From NCBI GenBank assembly GCA_001825035.1, contig MHUO01000004.1, forward strand, positions 83,205 to 122,977: a DNA stretch of 39,773 nt, in the 5' to 3' direction. Position numbers and translations under genes: made by a program. Within the stretch, counting starts at the first letter, position 1. Every line of letters begins with the position of its first letter. The DNA comes from Candidatus Wildermuthbacteria bacterium RIFOXYD1_FULL_50_12. Its GTDB lineage: Bacteria > Patescibacteriota > Minisyncoccia > Minisyncoccales > UBA10102. Below the pieces are notes generated by a model, which was not told the DNA's origin, did not search any database, and saw only the letters and a program-made list of their open reading frames with translations. This document shows, in pieces, positions 1-7,557 of this stretch.

Positions 1-162
1 GTGAGCAATATGGGAAGATTTTTCTTTTTTTCCGGACTCGCCGCGATATTCTGGCTCTTCCCACTTCTGCCTATTCAAATGACGTTTTTCCTCGGAGCTT
101 TATTTTCGCTCGGGCTGATGTTGTTGGGTAATCCGCCAAAGTTGAGGTTGCGACACGCATAG
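1..162 (+). CDS. Small hydrophobic membrane protein, possibly 5'-truncated by the window edge
   Basis: Frame 1 is open from base 1 (GTG; internal ATG at 10) to TAG at 160-162: MGRFFFFSGLAAIFWLFPLLPIQMTFFLGALFSLGLMLLGNPPKLRLRHA. Not in the supplied ORF track. Confidence 0.45.
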   Translation: MSNMGRFFFFSGLAAIFWLFPLLPIQMTFFLGALFSLGLMLLGNPPKLRLRHA

Positions 163-167
163 AACCC

Positions 168-1403
168 ATGAGAACCCTGCAAAAACAAGACAAAGAGATT
201 TTTGATCTCATCAAAAAAGAAGAAAAGAGGCAGACAGAAACCATCGATCTTATTGCCTCTGAAAATTATCCGTCAAAAGCCGTGCGCGAGGCGCTGGGTT
301 CCATATATGTTGCAAAGTATTCTGAAGGCAGGCCTTACAAAAGATATTACGGCGGTATGGAGAACGTGGACGCCTTGGAAATATTGGTGGAACAGCGCGT
401 GAGAAAAGCGTTCGGAATCAGAGAAGAGTGGGCGGTGAACGTGCAACCATATTCTGGAAGCCCGGCAAATTACGCAGTATATCGCGGGATCTTGGAAAGA
501 GGAGATACTATTCTTTCTCTTGATTTGAGTCACGGAGGACACTTAACGCATGGAAGTCCCGTGAGTTTGAGCGGTACGGATTATCGCATTGTGCATTATA
601 CGGTGGACCGAAAAACCCAGCAGTTGGATTACGATGCTATAGCAAAACTTGCCTTGGAGACAAGGCCGCAGCTTATCATCGCAGGATACAGCGCGTATTC
701 AAGAATCATTGATTTTGCAGCGTTCGGGAAAATCGCCCAGAAAGTTGGGGCGCGCCTGATGGCAGATACCGCGCATATTACCGGGCTTATTATGGGAAAG
801 ATGCACCCGAGTCCCTTCCCGCACGCAGATATCGTTACCACAACCACGCACAAAACCCTGCGCGGGCCAAGGGGAGCTATGATTATCTGCAGGGAAGAGT
901 TGAGAGAAAAGATTTTTCCCAAGGTATTTCCGGGGCTCCAAGGTGGTCCGCACAATCACACCATTGCCGCCATTGGAGTCGCGCTCAAAGAAGCAATGAG
1001 TCCCGCATTCCGCGCCTACGCTTCTCAAATTGTAAAAAACGCAAAGCAACTCGCGAAAAGTTTGCAGCAGCTGGATTTTCAGATTATTTCAGGCGGCACG
1101 GACAACCATGTGATGCTCGTGGATTTGCGCAACAAAGACATCCTAGGCAAGCAGGCGCAGGAACTCTTGGAATCCTCGGGTATCGTGGCTAACCGCAATA
1201 CCATTCCCTTTGATCCCAACCCTCCTTTTAATCCCTCGGGCGTGCGCTTTGGAACGCCGGCAGTAACCACGCGGGGAATGAAAGAAAAAGAAATGAAACA
1301 GATTGCCTCGTGGATTTCAGAAGTTATTTCCAATCCCGCGTCCGCCCCCCGCGTAAAAAAAGAAGTCGCTTCCTTTTGCAAACAATTCCCCATTCCTGAC
1401 TAG
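168..1403 (+). CDS. glyA: Serine hydroxymethyltransferase
   Basis: 411 aa with SHMT motifs: LIASENYPS, YAEG-like KYSEGRPYKRYYGG, PLP-lysine region VTTTTHKTLRGPRGAMI, FPGLQGGPHNHTIAA. Confidence 0.97.
   Translation: MRTLQKQDKEIFDLIKKEEKRQTETIDLIASENYPSKAVREALGSIYVAKYSEGRPYKRYYGGMENVDALEILVEQRVRKAFGIREEWAVNVQPYSGSPANYAVYRGILERGDTILSLDLSHGGHLTHGSPVSLSGTDYRIVHYTVDRKTQQLDYDAIAKLALETRPQLIIAGYSAYSRIIDFAAFGKIAQKVGARLMADTAHITGLIMGKMHPSPFPHADIVTTTTHKTLRGPRGAMIICREELREKIFPKVFPGLQGGPHNHTIAAIGVALKEAMSPAFRAYASQIVKNAKQLAKSLQQLDFQIISGGTDNHVMLVDLRNKDILGKQAQELLESSGIVANRNTIPFDPNPPFNPSGVRFGTPAVTTRGMKEKEMKQIASWISEVISNPASAPRVKKEVASFCKQFPIPD
1359..1396 (+). repeat. 38-bp direct repeat, copy 1 (inside the glyA 3' end)
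   Basis: aaagaagtcgcTtccttttgcaaacaattccccattcc; matches 2057-2094 at 37/38 positions. Confidence 0.95.
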
Positions 1404-1415
1404 GTTGTTGACAAG

Positions 1416-1433
1416 AAGTAACCTATAAGTTAC
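1416..1433. promoter_or_regulatory. Candidate autoregulatory operator/promoter region of the toxin-antitoxin operon
   Basis: Imperfect palindrome gtaacctataagttac (14/16 self-complementary) just upstream of the toxin ATG at 1437. TTGACA lies at 1408-1413. Confidence 0.4.
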
Positions 1434-1436
1434 ACT

Positions 1437-1748
1437 ATGAGAAAGGAGGTTTTCTACGATAAGAATGCATTAAAGGAGTTGCAAGAATTGGGGGGAGCCG
1501 CCCAAAAAGAATTTCAGGCATATATTGCGATACTTGTCGAGGAAGGAAAGCTGGAATTTCCAGAGGCAAGGAAAGTGTCAAAAAATCTTTTTGAAATCAG
1601 GGTTATTCACGAGGGTGCCTATCGGGCCTTTTATGCATACATCAGAAAAGATTATATTATACTCCTCCATTTCTTTCCGAAGAAAACACAGAAAACACCT
1701 TTGAAAAATATCAAGATAGCTCAACAACGGCTTAAACAATATGAGTAA
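1437..1748 (+). CDS. RelE/HigB-like toxin (phage Gp49-like family)
   Basis: 103 aa; FYDKNALKELQEL...LFEIRVIHEGAYRAFYAYIRKDYIILLHFFPKKTQKTPLKNIKIAQQRL is typical of HigB/Gp49 toxins. It overlaps a downstream HTH gene. Confidence 0.85.
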   Translation: MRKEVFYDKNALKELQELGGAAQKEFQAYIAILVEEGKLEFPEARKVSKNLFEIRVIHEGAYRAFYAYIRKDYIILLHFFPKKTQKTPLKNIKIAQQRLKQYE

Positions 1749-2058
1749 AAAATTTCCCCAAAAAATACAACAAGCAGTTAAAAGAGGGGATGTCATCCCG
1801 TATGAGAAGGTTCTACGTGGGTACTCCAGAGAAGATAGGGCAGAAATTGCAGAGAAAGCGCGATATCTGAAAGCTGCTATGGAGCTTCGAAAAGTACGCA
1901 AACAATTGCATCTTTCTCAAGAAGAGCTCGCCAAGAAGATGGTAGTAAAACGCGAGTTCATTTCTCGCATAGAGAGTGGGCGGCAAAACGTGACTCTCGA
2001 TACTTTGTATCGAATCGCCGAAGTTACCGGCAAAGAATTCCGTTTGAGTTTTCGATAA
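1741..2058 (+). CDS. XRE-family HTH antitoxin (HigA-like)
   Basis: 105 aa; C-terminal LRKVRKQLHLSQEELAKKMVVKREFISRIESGRQNVTLDTLYRIAEVTGKEF is a clear XRE helix-turn-helix. 8-bp overlap with the toxin gene. Confidence 0.9.
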   Translation: MSKKFPQKIQQAVKRGDVIPYEKVLRGYSREDRAEIAEKARYLKAAMELRKVRKQLHLSQEELAKKMVVKREFISRIESGRQNVTLDTLYRIAEVTGKEFRLSFR

Positions 2059-2094
2059 AGAAGTCGCGTCCTTTTGCAAACAATTCCCCATTCC
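2057..2094 (+). repeat. 38-bp direct repeat, copy 2 (displaced glyA 3' end)
   Basis: aaagaagtcgcGtccttttgcaaacaattccccattcc followed by gTAG. Read in the glyA frame it gives KEVASFCKQFPIP-stop. Starts within the antitoxin stop codon. Confidence 0.95.
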
Positions 2095-2122
2095 GTAGCT
2101 CTCCAGTGGGAGGGAGCCAAAT

Positions 2123-2151
2123 TTGACATTCCTGGGAACCTGTAGTATGCT
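2123..2151 (+). promoter_or_regulatory. Sigma70-type promoter for the 2223 ORF
   Basis: TTGACA (2123-2128), 17-bp spacer, TATGCT (2146-2151). Confidence 0.6.
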
Positions 2152-2222
2152 TTTACCAGCATTGCTGGTGGGCTTTTTGGATAGCCCGATATTACGCCAG
2201 CGAAAAAAGGAGGATGGCTCCG

Positions 2223-2750
2223 ATGCCAAAGAAGACGTTGGCTCCGGCAGTTACCCACCGACGTGGGGACAGGCAGTTCGTTCCTCCAGAGGGCGGCAGG
2301 GTCCACATCCTGCGCGTGCTGGTCCAACTGGACCGCGAATGGCAGGAAGCCATAAACGCGGCTGGGCCAGATACCCCGGCGGACTATAACGTCCGCAAGG
2401 TCGGCAACCAGTATCCGTCCCACGGCGTCGGCATCGTTGAGGCCGAGGTCATTCTGATGAACTTCGGTCCCGATGGCGGCAACTGGGACCGGGCTATCGC
2501 TTGGGCCAGCCAGTACGGCCTCAAGCGGACCAGCCCGCGGCATGTGTTCGCTATCGGCGAGCACAATCCTTGGCTGCACCACGAGCTCGTGGTGGACCCC
2601 GTGTACGTGGTGGCAACTGAAGAGTGCGCCTTCGAGGGCTACCGGAACGCGTGCCGTGTCTGGTGGCGCAGGTCTCAGCGCAAGTGCGGCCTGTACTGGG
2701 TTGAGGTCTGCGGCTATTCCAGCGACTGGTTCGCCTTCCTTCGCGAGTAA
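2223..2750 (+). CDS. Hypothetical protein of unknown function
   Basis: ORF 2214-2750; the more likely start is ATG 2223 (MPKKTLAPAVTHRRGDRQFVPPEGG...) after aaaggaggat. GC-rich codons; good promoter and terminator flank it. Confidence 0.7.
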   Translation: MPKKTLAPAVTHRRGDRQFVPPEGGRVHILRVLVQLDREWQEAINAAGPDTPADYNVRKVGNQYPSHGVGIVEAEVILMNFGPDGGNWDRAIAWASQYGLKRTSPRHVFAIGEHNPWLHHELVVDPVYVVATEECAFEGYRNACRVWWRRSQRKCGLYWVEVCGYSSDWFAFLRE

Positions 2751-2774
2751 GCGTTTCGTCTTTCGAAACTGTTC

Positions 2775-2813
2775 GCCCTCGGTGTGTTACCGCACCGAGG
2801 GCTTCCTTTTTTT
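2775..2813 (+). terminator. Rho-independent terminator
   Basis: gccctcggtgtg-ttac-cgcaccgagggc (12-bp stem with one G-T pair, tetraloop) followed by ttccttttttt. Confidence 0.9.
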
Positions 2814-2837
2814 GGGGCGCATTGTAAAATATATGAT

Positions 2838-3659
2838 ATGGCGCAGTTGATGTACGGAGAAAAAATCGCAGAGGAGATTTTGAAAGAACTGGCAAAACAG
2901 AAACGGAAGCGGCGACCAAAGCTTGTGGTATTTCAAGTGGGGGAGAACGCAATTTCCGCCCGCTACCTTCGCGAGAAAGAAGAGGCGGCAGGGCGCATTG
3001 GCGTTCGGTTTTCCTTGGTGAAATTTCCCAAAGGCACTTCGCAAAAAAAAGTGAAGGAGGCGGTTGAAAAAGCGGGACGGTCGCAGTCGGTTGCGGGCAT
3101 TGTGGTGCAGCTGCCGTTGCCTGCAAAGTTTGCGGCGCAGGATATTTTGGACGCCATTCCTTTGGAAAAAGATGTGGACGTACTTTCTTCCCATGCGTTT
3201 GGTTTGTTTGCCTTGGGAAAACTGCCTATCGTTCCGCCCACGGCGCACGCGATTATGCTGCTTCTTGAACGGTACCGCGTCGCATGGCAGGGGAAACATA
3301 TCGTGGTTGTGGGAGCGGGCCGGCTGGTCGGCCTTCCCACCATGCTGTCGCTTGTGGCGGAGAAAGCGACGTTTAGCTCCGTGAACGAAAAAACAAAATC
3401 GCTCGCCTCCTTCACCAAACAGGCAGATATTCTCATTTCGGGCGTGGGGAAACCAAAGATTATTAAAAGCTCTATGCTTAAAAAAGGAGCGGTGGTTATT
3501 GACGCCGGGACTTCATTGGAAAAAGGGGCAACTTCCGGCGATGTGGATTTTAACAACGTGGTAAGCAAGGTGCGCGCCATTACCCCGGTGCCCGGAGGCG
3601 TTGGGCCCCTTACGGTGGCATGCCTTTTGGAAAATCTTTTTATTCTCTCTGCGCAATAG
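2838..3659 (+). CDS. folD: Bifunctional methylenetetrahydrofolate dehydrogenase / methenyltetrahydrofolate cyclohydrolase
   Basis: MAQLMYGEKIAEEILKEL..., VQLPLPAKFAAQDILDAIPLEKDVD, ITPVPGGVGPLTVACLLEN; start at ATG 2838. Confidence 0.96.
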   Translation: MAQLMYGEKIAEEILKELAKQKRKRRPKLVVFQVGENAISARYLREKEEAAGRIGVRFSLVKFPKGTSQKKVKEAVEKAGRSQSVAGIVVQLPLPAKFAAQDILDAIPLEKDVDVLSSHAFGLFALGKLPIVPPTAHAIMLLLERYRVAWQGKHIVVVGAGRLVGLPTMLSLVAEKATFSSVNEKTKSLASFTKQADILISGVGKPKIIKSSMLKKGAVVIDAGTSLEKGATSGDVDFNNVVSKVRAITPVPGGVGPLTVACLLENLFILSAQ

Positions 3660-3733
3660 CTGTGGAAAAAACATTTCGCGTGCCGCCTTGGGTAGAGTAT
3701 AATAAAATTATTATTAATATTAATGCATAAACG

Positions 3734-5236
3734 ATGTCGAATTTAAATTTTTTAGATGAAATCGCAATAAGTTTTGGATCGTATCTGCCAAGCTTAGTGG
3801 GCGCGCTGGCAGTTCTCCTTTTGGGCTGGATTGTTGCCTTGCTGATAGCAGGGATCGTGCGGGGATTGTTGCGCCGCACCACGTTAGACGAGCGCATTGC
3901 GGCATGGCTTATGGGGAAGCGCGATACGGAAGGGGTGAACGTGGAACAGTGGATCGCAAAGCTCGTGTTTTACTTTATCTTGCTGTTTGCCTTGGTCGCG
4001 TTTTTTGAAACACTCGGGCTTTCTCTCATTGCCTCTTCGCTTGACAGCTTCCTCGGCCAGATTTTTTCATACATTCCTCGCCTGATTGAGGCAGGGTTCG
4101 TGCTTTTGATTGCCTGGATTTTGGCTACCGCCTCGCGGCTTATCGCCCGGCGCGTGCTGGGTTTGGCAAAGATAGACAGAGAGCTTGAGGTGCGAGCGGG
4201 GCTGCGGCATGAAAAGGCGGCGCCTCTTTCGCGCACCCTTTCTGAGGCCGTGTACTGGCTTGTGTTTCTCTTGTTTTTGCCGGCACTCTTGGATGCTTTG
4301 GCGCTTCACGGGCTCTTGGAGCCGGTGCAGGGAATGAGCAACAAAGTCCTTACATTTCTGCCGAATCTTCTGGCAGCGGGGCTTTTGGTGTTCGTGGGGT
4401 GGTTTGCGGCCCGCATCGTGCAGAGAATCGTGACGAATCTGCTTGCGGCCTTGGGCGCCGATCGTCTTTCAGAGCGTGTCGGGATTATGCAGATTTTGGG
4501 AACTCAAACGCTTTCTTCAATGCTCGGAGTGGTGGCGTACGTGCTCGTGCTTATTCCCGTGCTTATAGCGAGCTTGAACGCGCTCGGGCTGGACGCAGTT
4601 ACGAATCCCGCGAGCAACATGCTGGCAATCATACTTGCGGCCATTCCTTCCATCTTTGCCGCAGGAATTGTGATGCTGTTTGCTTATATCGCAGGCCGCG
4701 TGGTGAGCGGACTCGTAAGCAATTTGCTTGCTGCCATAGGATTTGATAAGGTGTTAACTTTGCTGGGCTTAGGGAAGGAAATGCGAGGATCGCGAAAGCC
4801 GTCCGAAATCGTTGGATACCTCGTGCTGGTGGCCATATTGCTGTTTTCCTTTATTGAGGCGATGCGGCTGTTGGGCTTTGAAGTTGTTGCGGCCCTCACC
4901 GCGGAATTCATTGTGTTTTCCGGTCATATCATCTTGGGCCTCGTGATTTTCGCGATTGGGCTGTATCTTGCGGGCGTGGCTTCAAAAGCGCTGGCGCACG
5001 GAAGAGGCAGACAGGCGCACTTTTTGGCTTTGTCAGCGAGAGTCGCCATTCTTGCGTTCGCAGGAGCCATGGCTTTGCGCCAGATGGGTTTGGCTGACGA
5101 GATTGTGAGCATCGCATTCGGGCTCACCTTGGGCGCGGTTGCCGTGGCTGTTGCTCTCGCGTTTGGCTTGGGAGGCCGCGACGTGGCGGCAAAACATTTG
5201 GAGGAATGGACGAAATCCTTGAAGAGAAGGCGGTGA
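3734..5236 (+). CDS. Multi-pass membrane protein with repeated TM-helix units (MscS-related 'conserved TM helix' family)
   Basis: 500 aa. Repeated unit F(L)P(N/S/R)L..AG..(V/L)..(G/A)(W/Y)..AR.V, e.g. YLPSLVGALAVLLLGWIVALL, YIPRLIEAGFVLLIAWILATASRLIARRV, FLPNLLAAGLLVFVGWFAARIV, AIPSIFAAGIVMLFAYIAGRVV. Confidence 0.8.
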   Translation: MSNLNFLDEIAISFGSYLPSLVGALAVLLLGWIVALLIAGIVRGLLRRTTLDERIAAWLMGKRDTEGVNVEQWIAKLVFYFILLFALVAFFETLGLSLIASSLDSFLGQIFSYIPRLIEAGFVLLIAWILATASRLIARRVLGLAKIDRELEVRAGLRHEKAAPLSRTLSEAVYWLVFLLFLPALLDALALHGLLEPVQGMSNKVLTFLPNLLAAGLLVFVGWFAARIVQRIVTNLLAALGADRLSERVGIMQILGTQTLSSMLGVVAYVLVLIPVLIASLNALGLDAVTNPASNMLAIILAAIPSIFAAGIVMLFAYIAGRVVSGLVSNLLAAIGFDKVLTLLGLGKEMRGSRKPSEIVGYLVLVAILLFSFIEAMRLLGFEVVAALTAEFIVFSGHIILGLVIFAIGLYLAGVASKALAHGRGRQAHFLALSARVAILAFAGAMALRQMGLADEIVSIAFGLTLGAVAVAVALAFGLGGRDVAAKHLEEWTKSLKRRR

Positions 5237-5259
5237 GAGCTTTTGCAAAGGAGGACAAG

Positions 5260-6285
5260 ATGGCAGAAAGGGAACTAACTGCTGCTCAGCTTATGGACCT
5301 GACGCTTGGGTTCACAAAAATCCAAGCACTCGGGGCCGCCCTGGACTTTGTGTTGTTTACAAAGCTTTCGGGCGGAAAGGGCGTGAATGTTCCGGAAGCC
5401 GCCGACTTGCTAAGAATAGAAGAACGGCCGGCCAGGGCGCTGCTCATCTTTTGCGCGGCTCTTGGCCTGCTCGAGAGGCGGGAGGACGGCCGTTACTACA
5501 ACTCGCCTCTTTCAGAAAAGTTTCTCGTGCGGGGCAAACCCGACTATTTTGGCGGGTGGGCGATCATGGCAAGAGATCGGTTGTTCCCCGCTTGGATGGG
5601 ATTGACCGAGGCGCTCAGAACAAACCGCCCGCGGACATGGAAAGAGGGATCCGGGCACTTTGAGTCCATATACTCCCAGTCCGGGGAGTTGCGGACGTTC
5701 CTGGAAGGAATGCACTCTTTGAGCATCCATTCCGGGAGGGCTCTGGCTGAGGCGCTTGATTTTTCCTCGTATGGTCGCCTGCTGGATGTTGGCGGAGGAT
5801 CGGGCGCGTACGCCATCGCGGTGCTGGAGCACCACCCTCATCTTCGGGGGGCAGTTTTTGACCTTCCTTCGACCTTGGAAGTCGCGCAAGAGAAAATAGC
5901 AGGGGCTGGGTTATCCGGGCGTCTTAAAACCATTGGCGGCGACTTTTTCAAAGAAGAATTGCCGGCGGGATTTGATGTCCATCTGCTGTCAATGATTCTT
6001 CACGACTGGCCCCCCAAGGAGAATCTCGCGATTCTTCAAGCATGTTTTGACGCGTTGCCCTCGGGCGGCATCGTCATCATCAGCGAGCTGATGATGGACG
6101 ACGAGGAAACCGGGCCATTGCCGGCAGCCCAGATGGCAATGAACATGGTTATCGAAAATACGGGATTCAACTATACCTGGGGAGAGTACGAGCAGCGGCT
6201 TAAGGACGCGGGATTCCGGGAGATTCGGCGGATCCCCCTGGAGTCCCCTGCTGCCAACGGGGTCATTGTTGGCAGCAAGTCATAG
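5260..6285 (+). CDS. SAM-dependent O-methyltransferase with N-terminal dimerisation winged helix
   Basis: LLDVGGGSGAYAIAVLEHHPHLRGAVFDLPSTLEVAQEKI (SAM motif), MILHDWPPKENLAILQ (catalytic HDW), GGIVIISELMMDDEETGP. Start at ATG 5260 after aaaggagg; the track ORF begins at 5206. Confidence 0.88.
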   Translation: MAERELTAAQLMDLTLGFTKIQALGAALDFVLFTKLSGGKGVNVPEAADLLRIEERPARALLIFCAALGLLERREDGRYYNSPLSEKFLVRGKPDYFGGWAIMARDRLFPAWMGLTEALRTNRPRTWKEGSGHFESIYSQSGELRTFLEGMHSLSIHSGRALAEALDFSSYGRLLDVGGGSGAYAIAVLEHHPHLRGAVFDLPSTLEVAQEKIAGAGLSGRLKTIGGDFFKEELPAGFDVHLLSMILHDWPPKENLAILQACFDALPSGGIVIISELMMDDEETGPLPAAQMAMNMVIENTGFNYTWGEYEQRLKDAGFREIRRIPLESPAANGVIVGSKS

Positions 6286-6301
6286 CAAGACAAGAAAAGA
6301 A

Positions 6302-6334
6302 GGGGCCGGGTGTCTATCCGGCCCCCATTGTTTT
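6302..6334 (+). terminator. Probable rho-independent terminator after the O-methyltransferase
   Basis: ggggccgg-gtgtctat-ccggcccc hairpin followed by cattgtttt. Confidence 0.65.
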
Positions 6335-6360
6335 GGGAGCGCGATTACCTGTGTTATAAT
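6333..6360 (+). promoter_or_regulatory. Promoter for the substrate-binding protein / histidine kinase pair
   Basis: TTGGGA, 16-bp spacer, extended -10 TGTTATAAT. Confidence 0.5.
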
Positions 6361-6417
6361 AGAACAATAACAATCAAGGTCAAAAAGTATTCATAAACTA
6401 ATCCGATTCTTTACAAT

Positions 6418-7536
6418 ATGGAACAAACAGAACAGGTAATGCAACCAACGCAAAAACCTTCGTCCAGCAAATTTGTATATATCGTCAGTGTCGTTCTGGC
6501 GTTTCTTTTTATTTTCTTTTTAGGAGCGTGGTGGTTTTTGGGAAGAACTTCCCAGCTCCAAGAACAGCCACAGCCCTTTCGCGTGGTTCTCCCGATGTGG
6601 GATTCTCCGCCGGGGAGGCCATTGACCGAGGGGTTTGTGAAGAAAATGGAAGAGCTTGGCTACAAAGAAGGCATTGATATTGTTTATAAGCGGCACGGGT
6701 TTCTTGCGCCGGGCCCGGAAACGCTCGGAGTGGTCAGGAGTATATACGAGTCCGATTTGGCAGAGGGCATAGATCTTATCTTTACTGCCGAATGGAGCGA
6801 CACGAAGGCGGCACAGGAAGCGACCCAAGCGCTCGGCAAACCGGTCCCCATCGTATTTGGCGACGTTACCAATCCGATTGAATTTGGTTTCGCGGAAACG
6901 TGGGCTTCTCCCGGCGCCAACCTGACAGGGGTGTCTGAGAGACGCAACGATGTTGTGGAAAGAGCTCTTGAATTGTTCACCGCGACGGTTCCGGGAATCA
7001 AAAAAATTGGAGTGGGGGCGCAGGGCTTTATGCTGCCGGACGAGCCGTCCGTTAGTTACTATAAAGCCCTTTTAGAACAGGCAGAAAAGATGGGTATTGA
7101 GATAGTGGAATACACGACCGATGTTCCTCCGGGCCCAAGTCATAAAGAGGAAGTGATTCGTGTCTTCGACAGTATTGAGGAGGGAGAAGTGGATGCATGG
7201 CTGCATATTCCGGGCCATTTCTTCACTAATCAGCAAGCGCTTGAGCATCAGCTGGCTCTGCGGCTCAAAATTCCGTTCATGCTTCCAGCCGTAGAACATA
7301 ATGACGAAACAGGAGAATTAGTGGGGCTTTTCGTTTATGGGGCAGATTTCGTTGAGAAAGGGGAGCAAGCCGCCGTTTTCGCGGATAAAATATTGCGCGA
7401 GGGAGCGCATCCGTCTGACATTCCCCTGGAACTTCCCGACCGGTATATTCTCGTGATTAATCTCAAAACGGCTGAAGCAATTGGAGTTACCATTCCGCCG
7501 GAAATTCTTGAGCTGGCAGATCGGATCATTGAATAA
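6418..7536 (+). CDS. Membrane-anchored ABC-transporter-type substrate-binding protein (ABC_sub_bind family)
   Basis: N-terminal single TM (VYIVSVVLAFLFIFFLGAWWFLG), then FVKKMEELGYKEGIDIVYKRH..., DLIFTAEWSDTKAAQEAT..KPVPIVFGDVTNPIEFGFAETWASPGANLTGVS. Confidence 0.87.
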   Translation: MEQTEQVMQPTQKPSSSKFVYIVSVVLAFLFIFFLGAWWFLGRTSQLQEQPQPFRVVLPMWDSPPGRPLTEGFVKKMEELGYKEGIDIVYKRHGFLAPGPETLGVVRSIYESDLAEGIDLIFTAEWSDTKAAQEATQALGKPVPIVFGDVTNPIEFGFAETWASPGANLTGVSERRNDVVERALELFTATVPGIKKIGVGAQGFMLPDEPSVSYYKALLEQAEKMGIEIVEYTTDVPPGPSHKEEVIRVFDSIEEGEVDAWLHIPGHFFTNQQALEHQLALRLKIPFMLPAVEHNDETGELVGLFVYGADFVEKGEQAAVFADKILREGAHPSDIPLELPDRYILVINLKTAEAIGVTIPPEILELADRIIE

Positions 7537-7557
7537 TTCTTCCCAATCACACATGTA

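Noticed and set aside
1408-1436. TTGACA-N17-TACACT as the TA operon promoter
   Set aside because: The -10 would end at the base before the toxin ATG, so transcription would begin inside the ORF; only the palindrome is reported.
2551-3126. Minus-strand 191-aa ORF (MQATAAAPQCPQPTATVPLF...)
   Set aside because: Low-complexity antisense of the 2223 ORF and folD, crossing a strong terminator; no domain character.
4399-4746. 115-aa plus-strand ORF within the TM-repeat protein gene
   Set aside because: Out-of-frame Arg/Ala-rich translation of a convincing membrane-protein gene.
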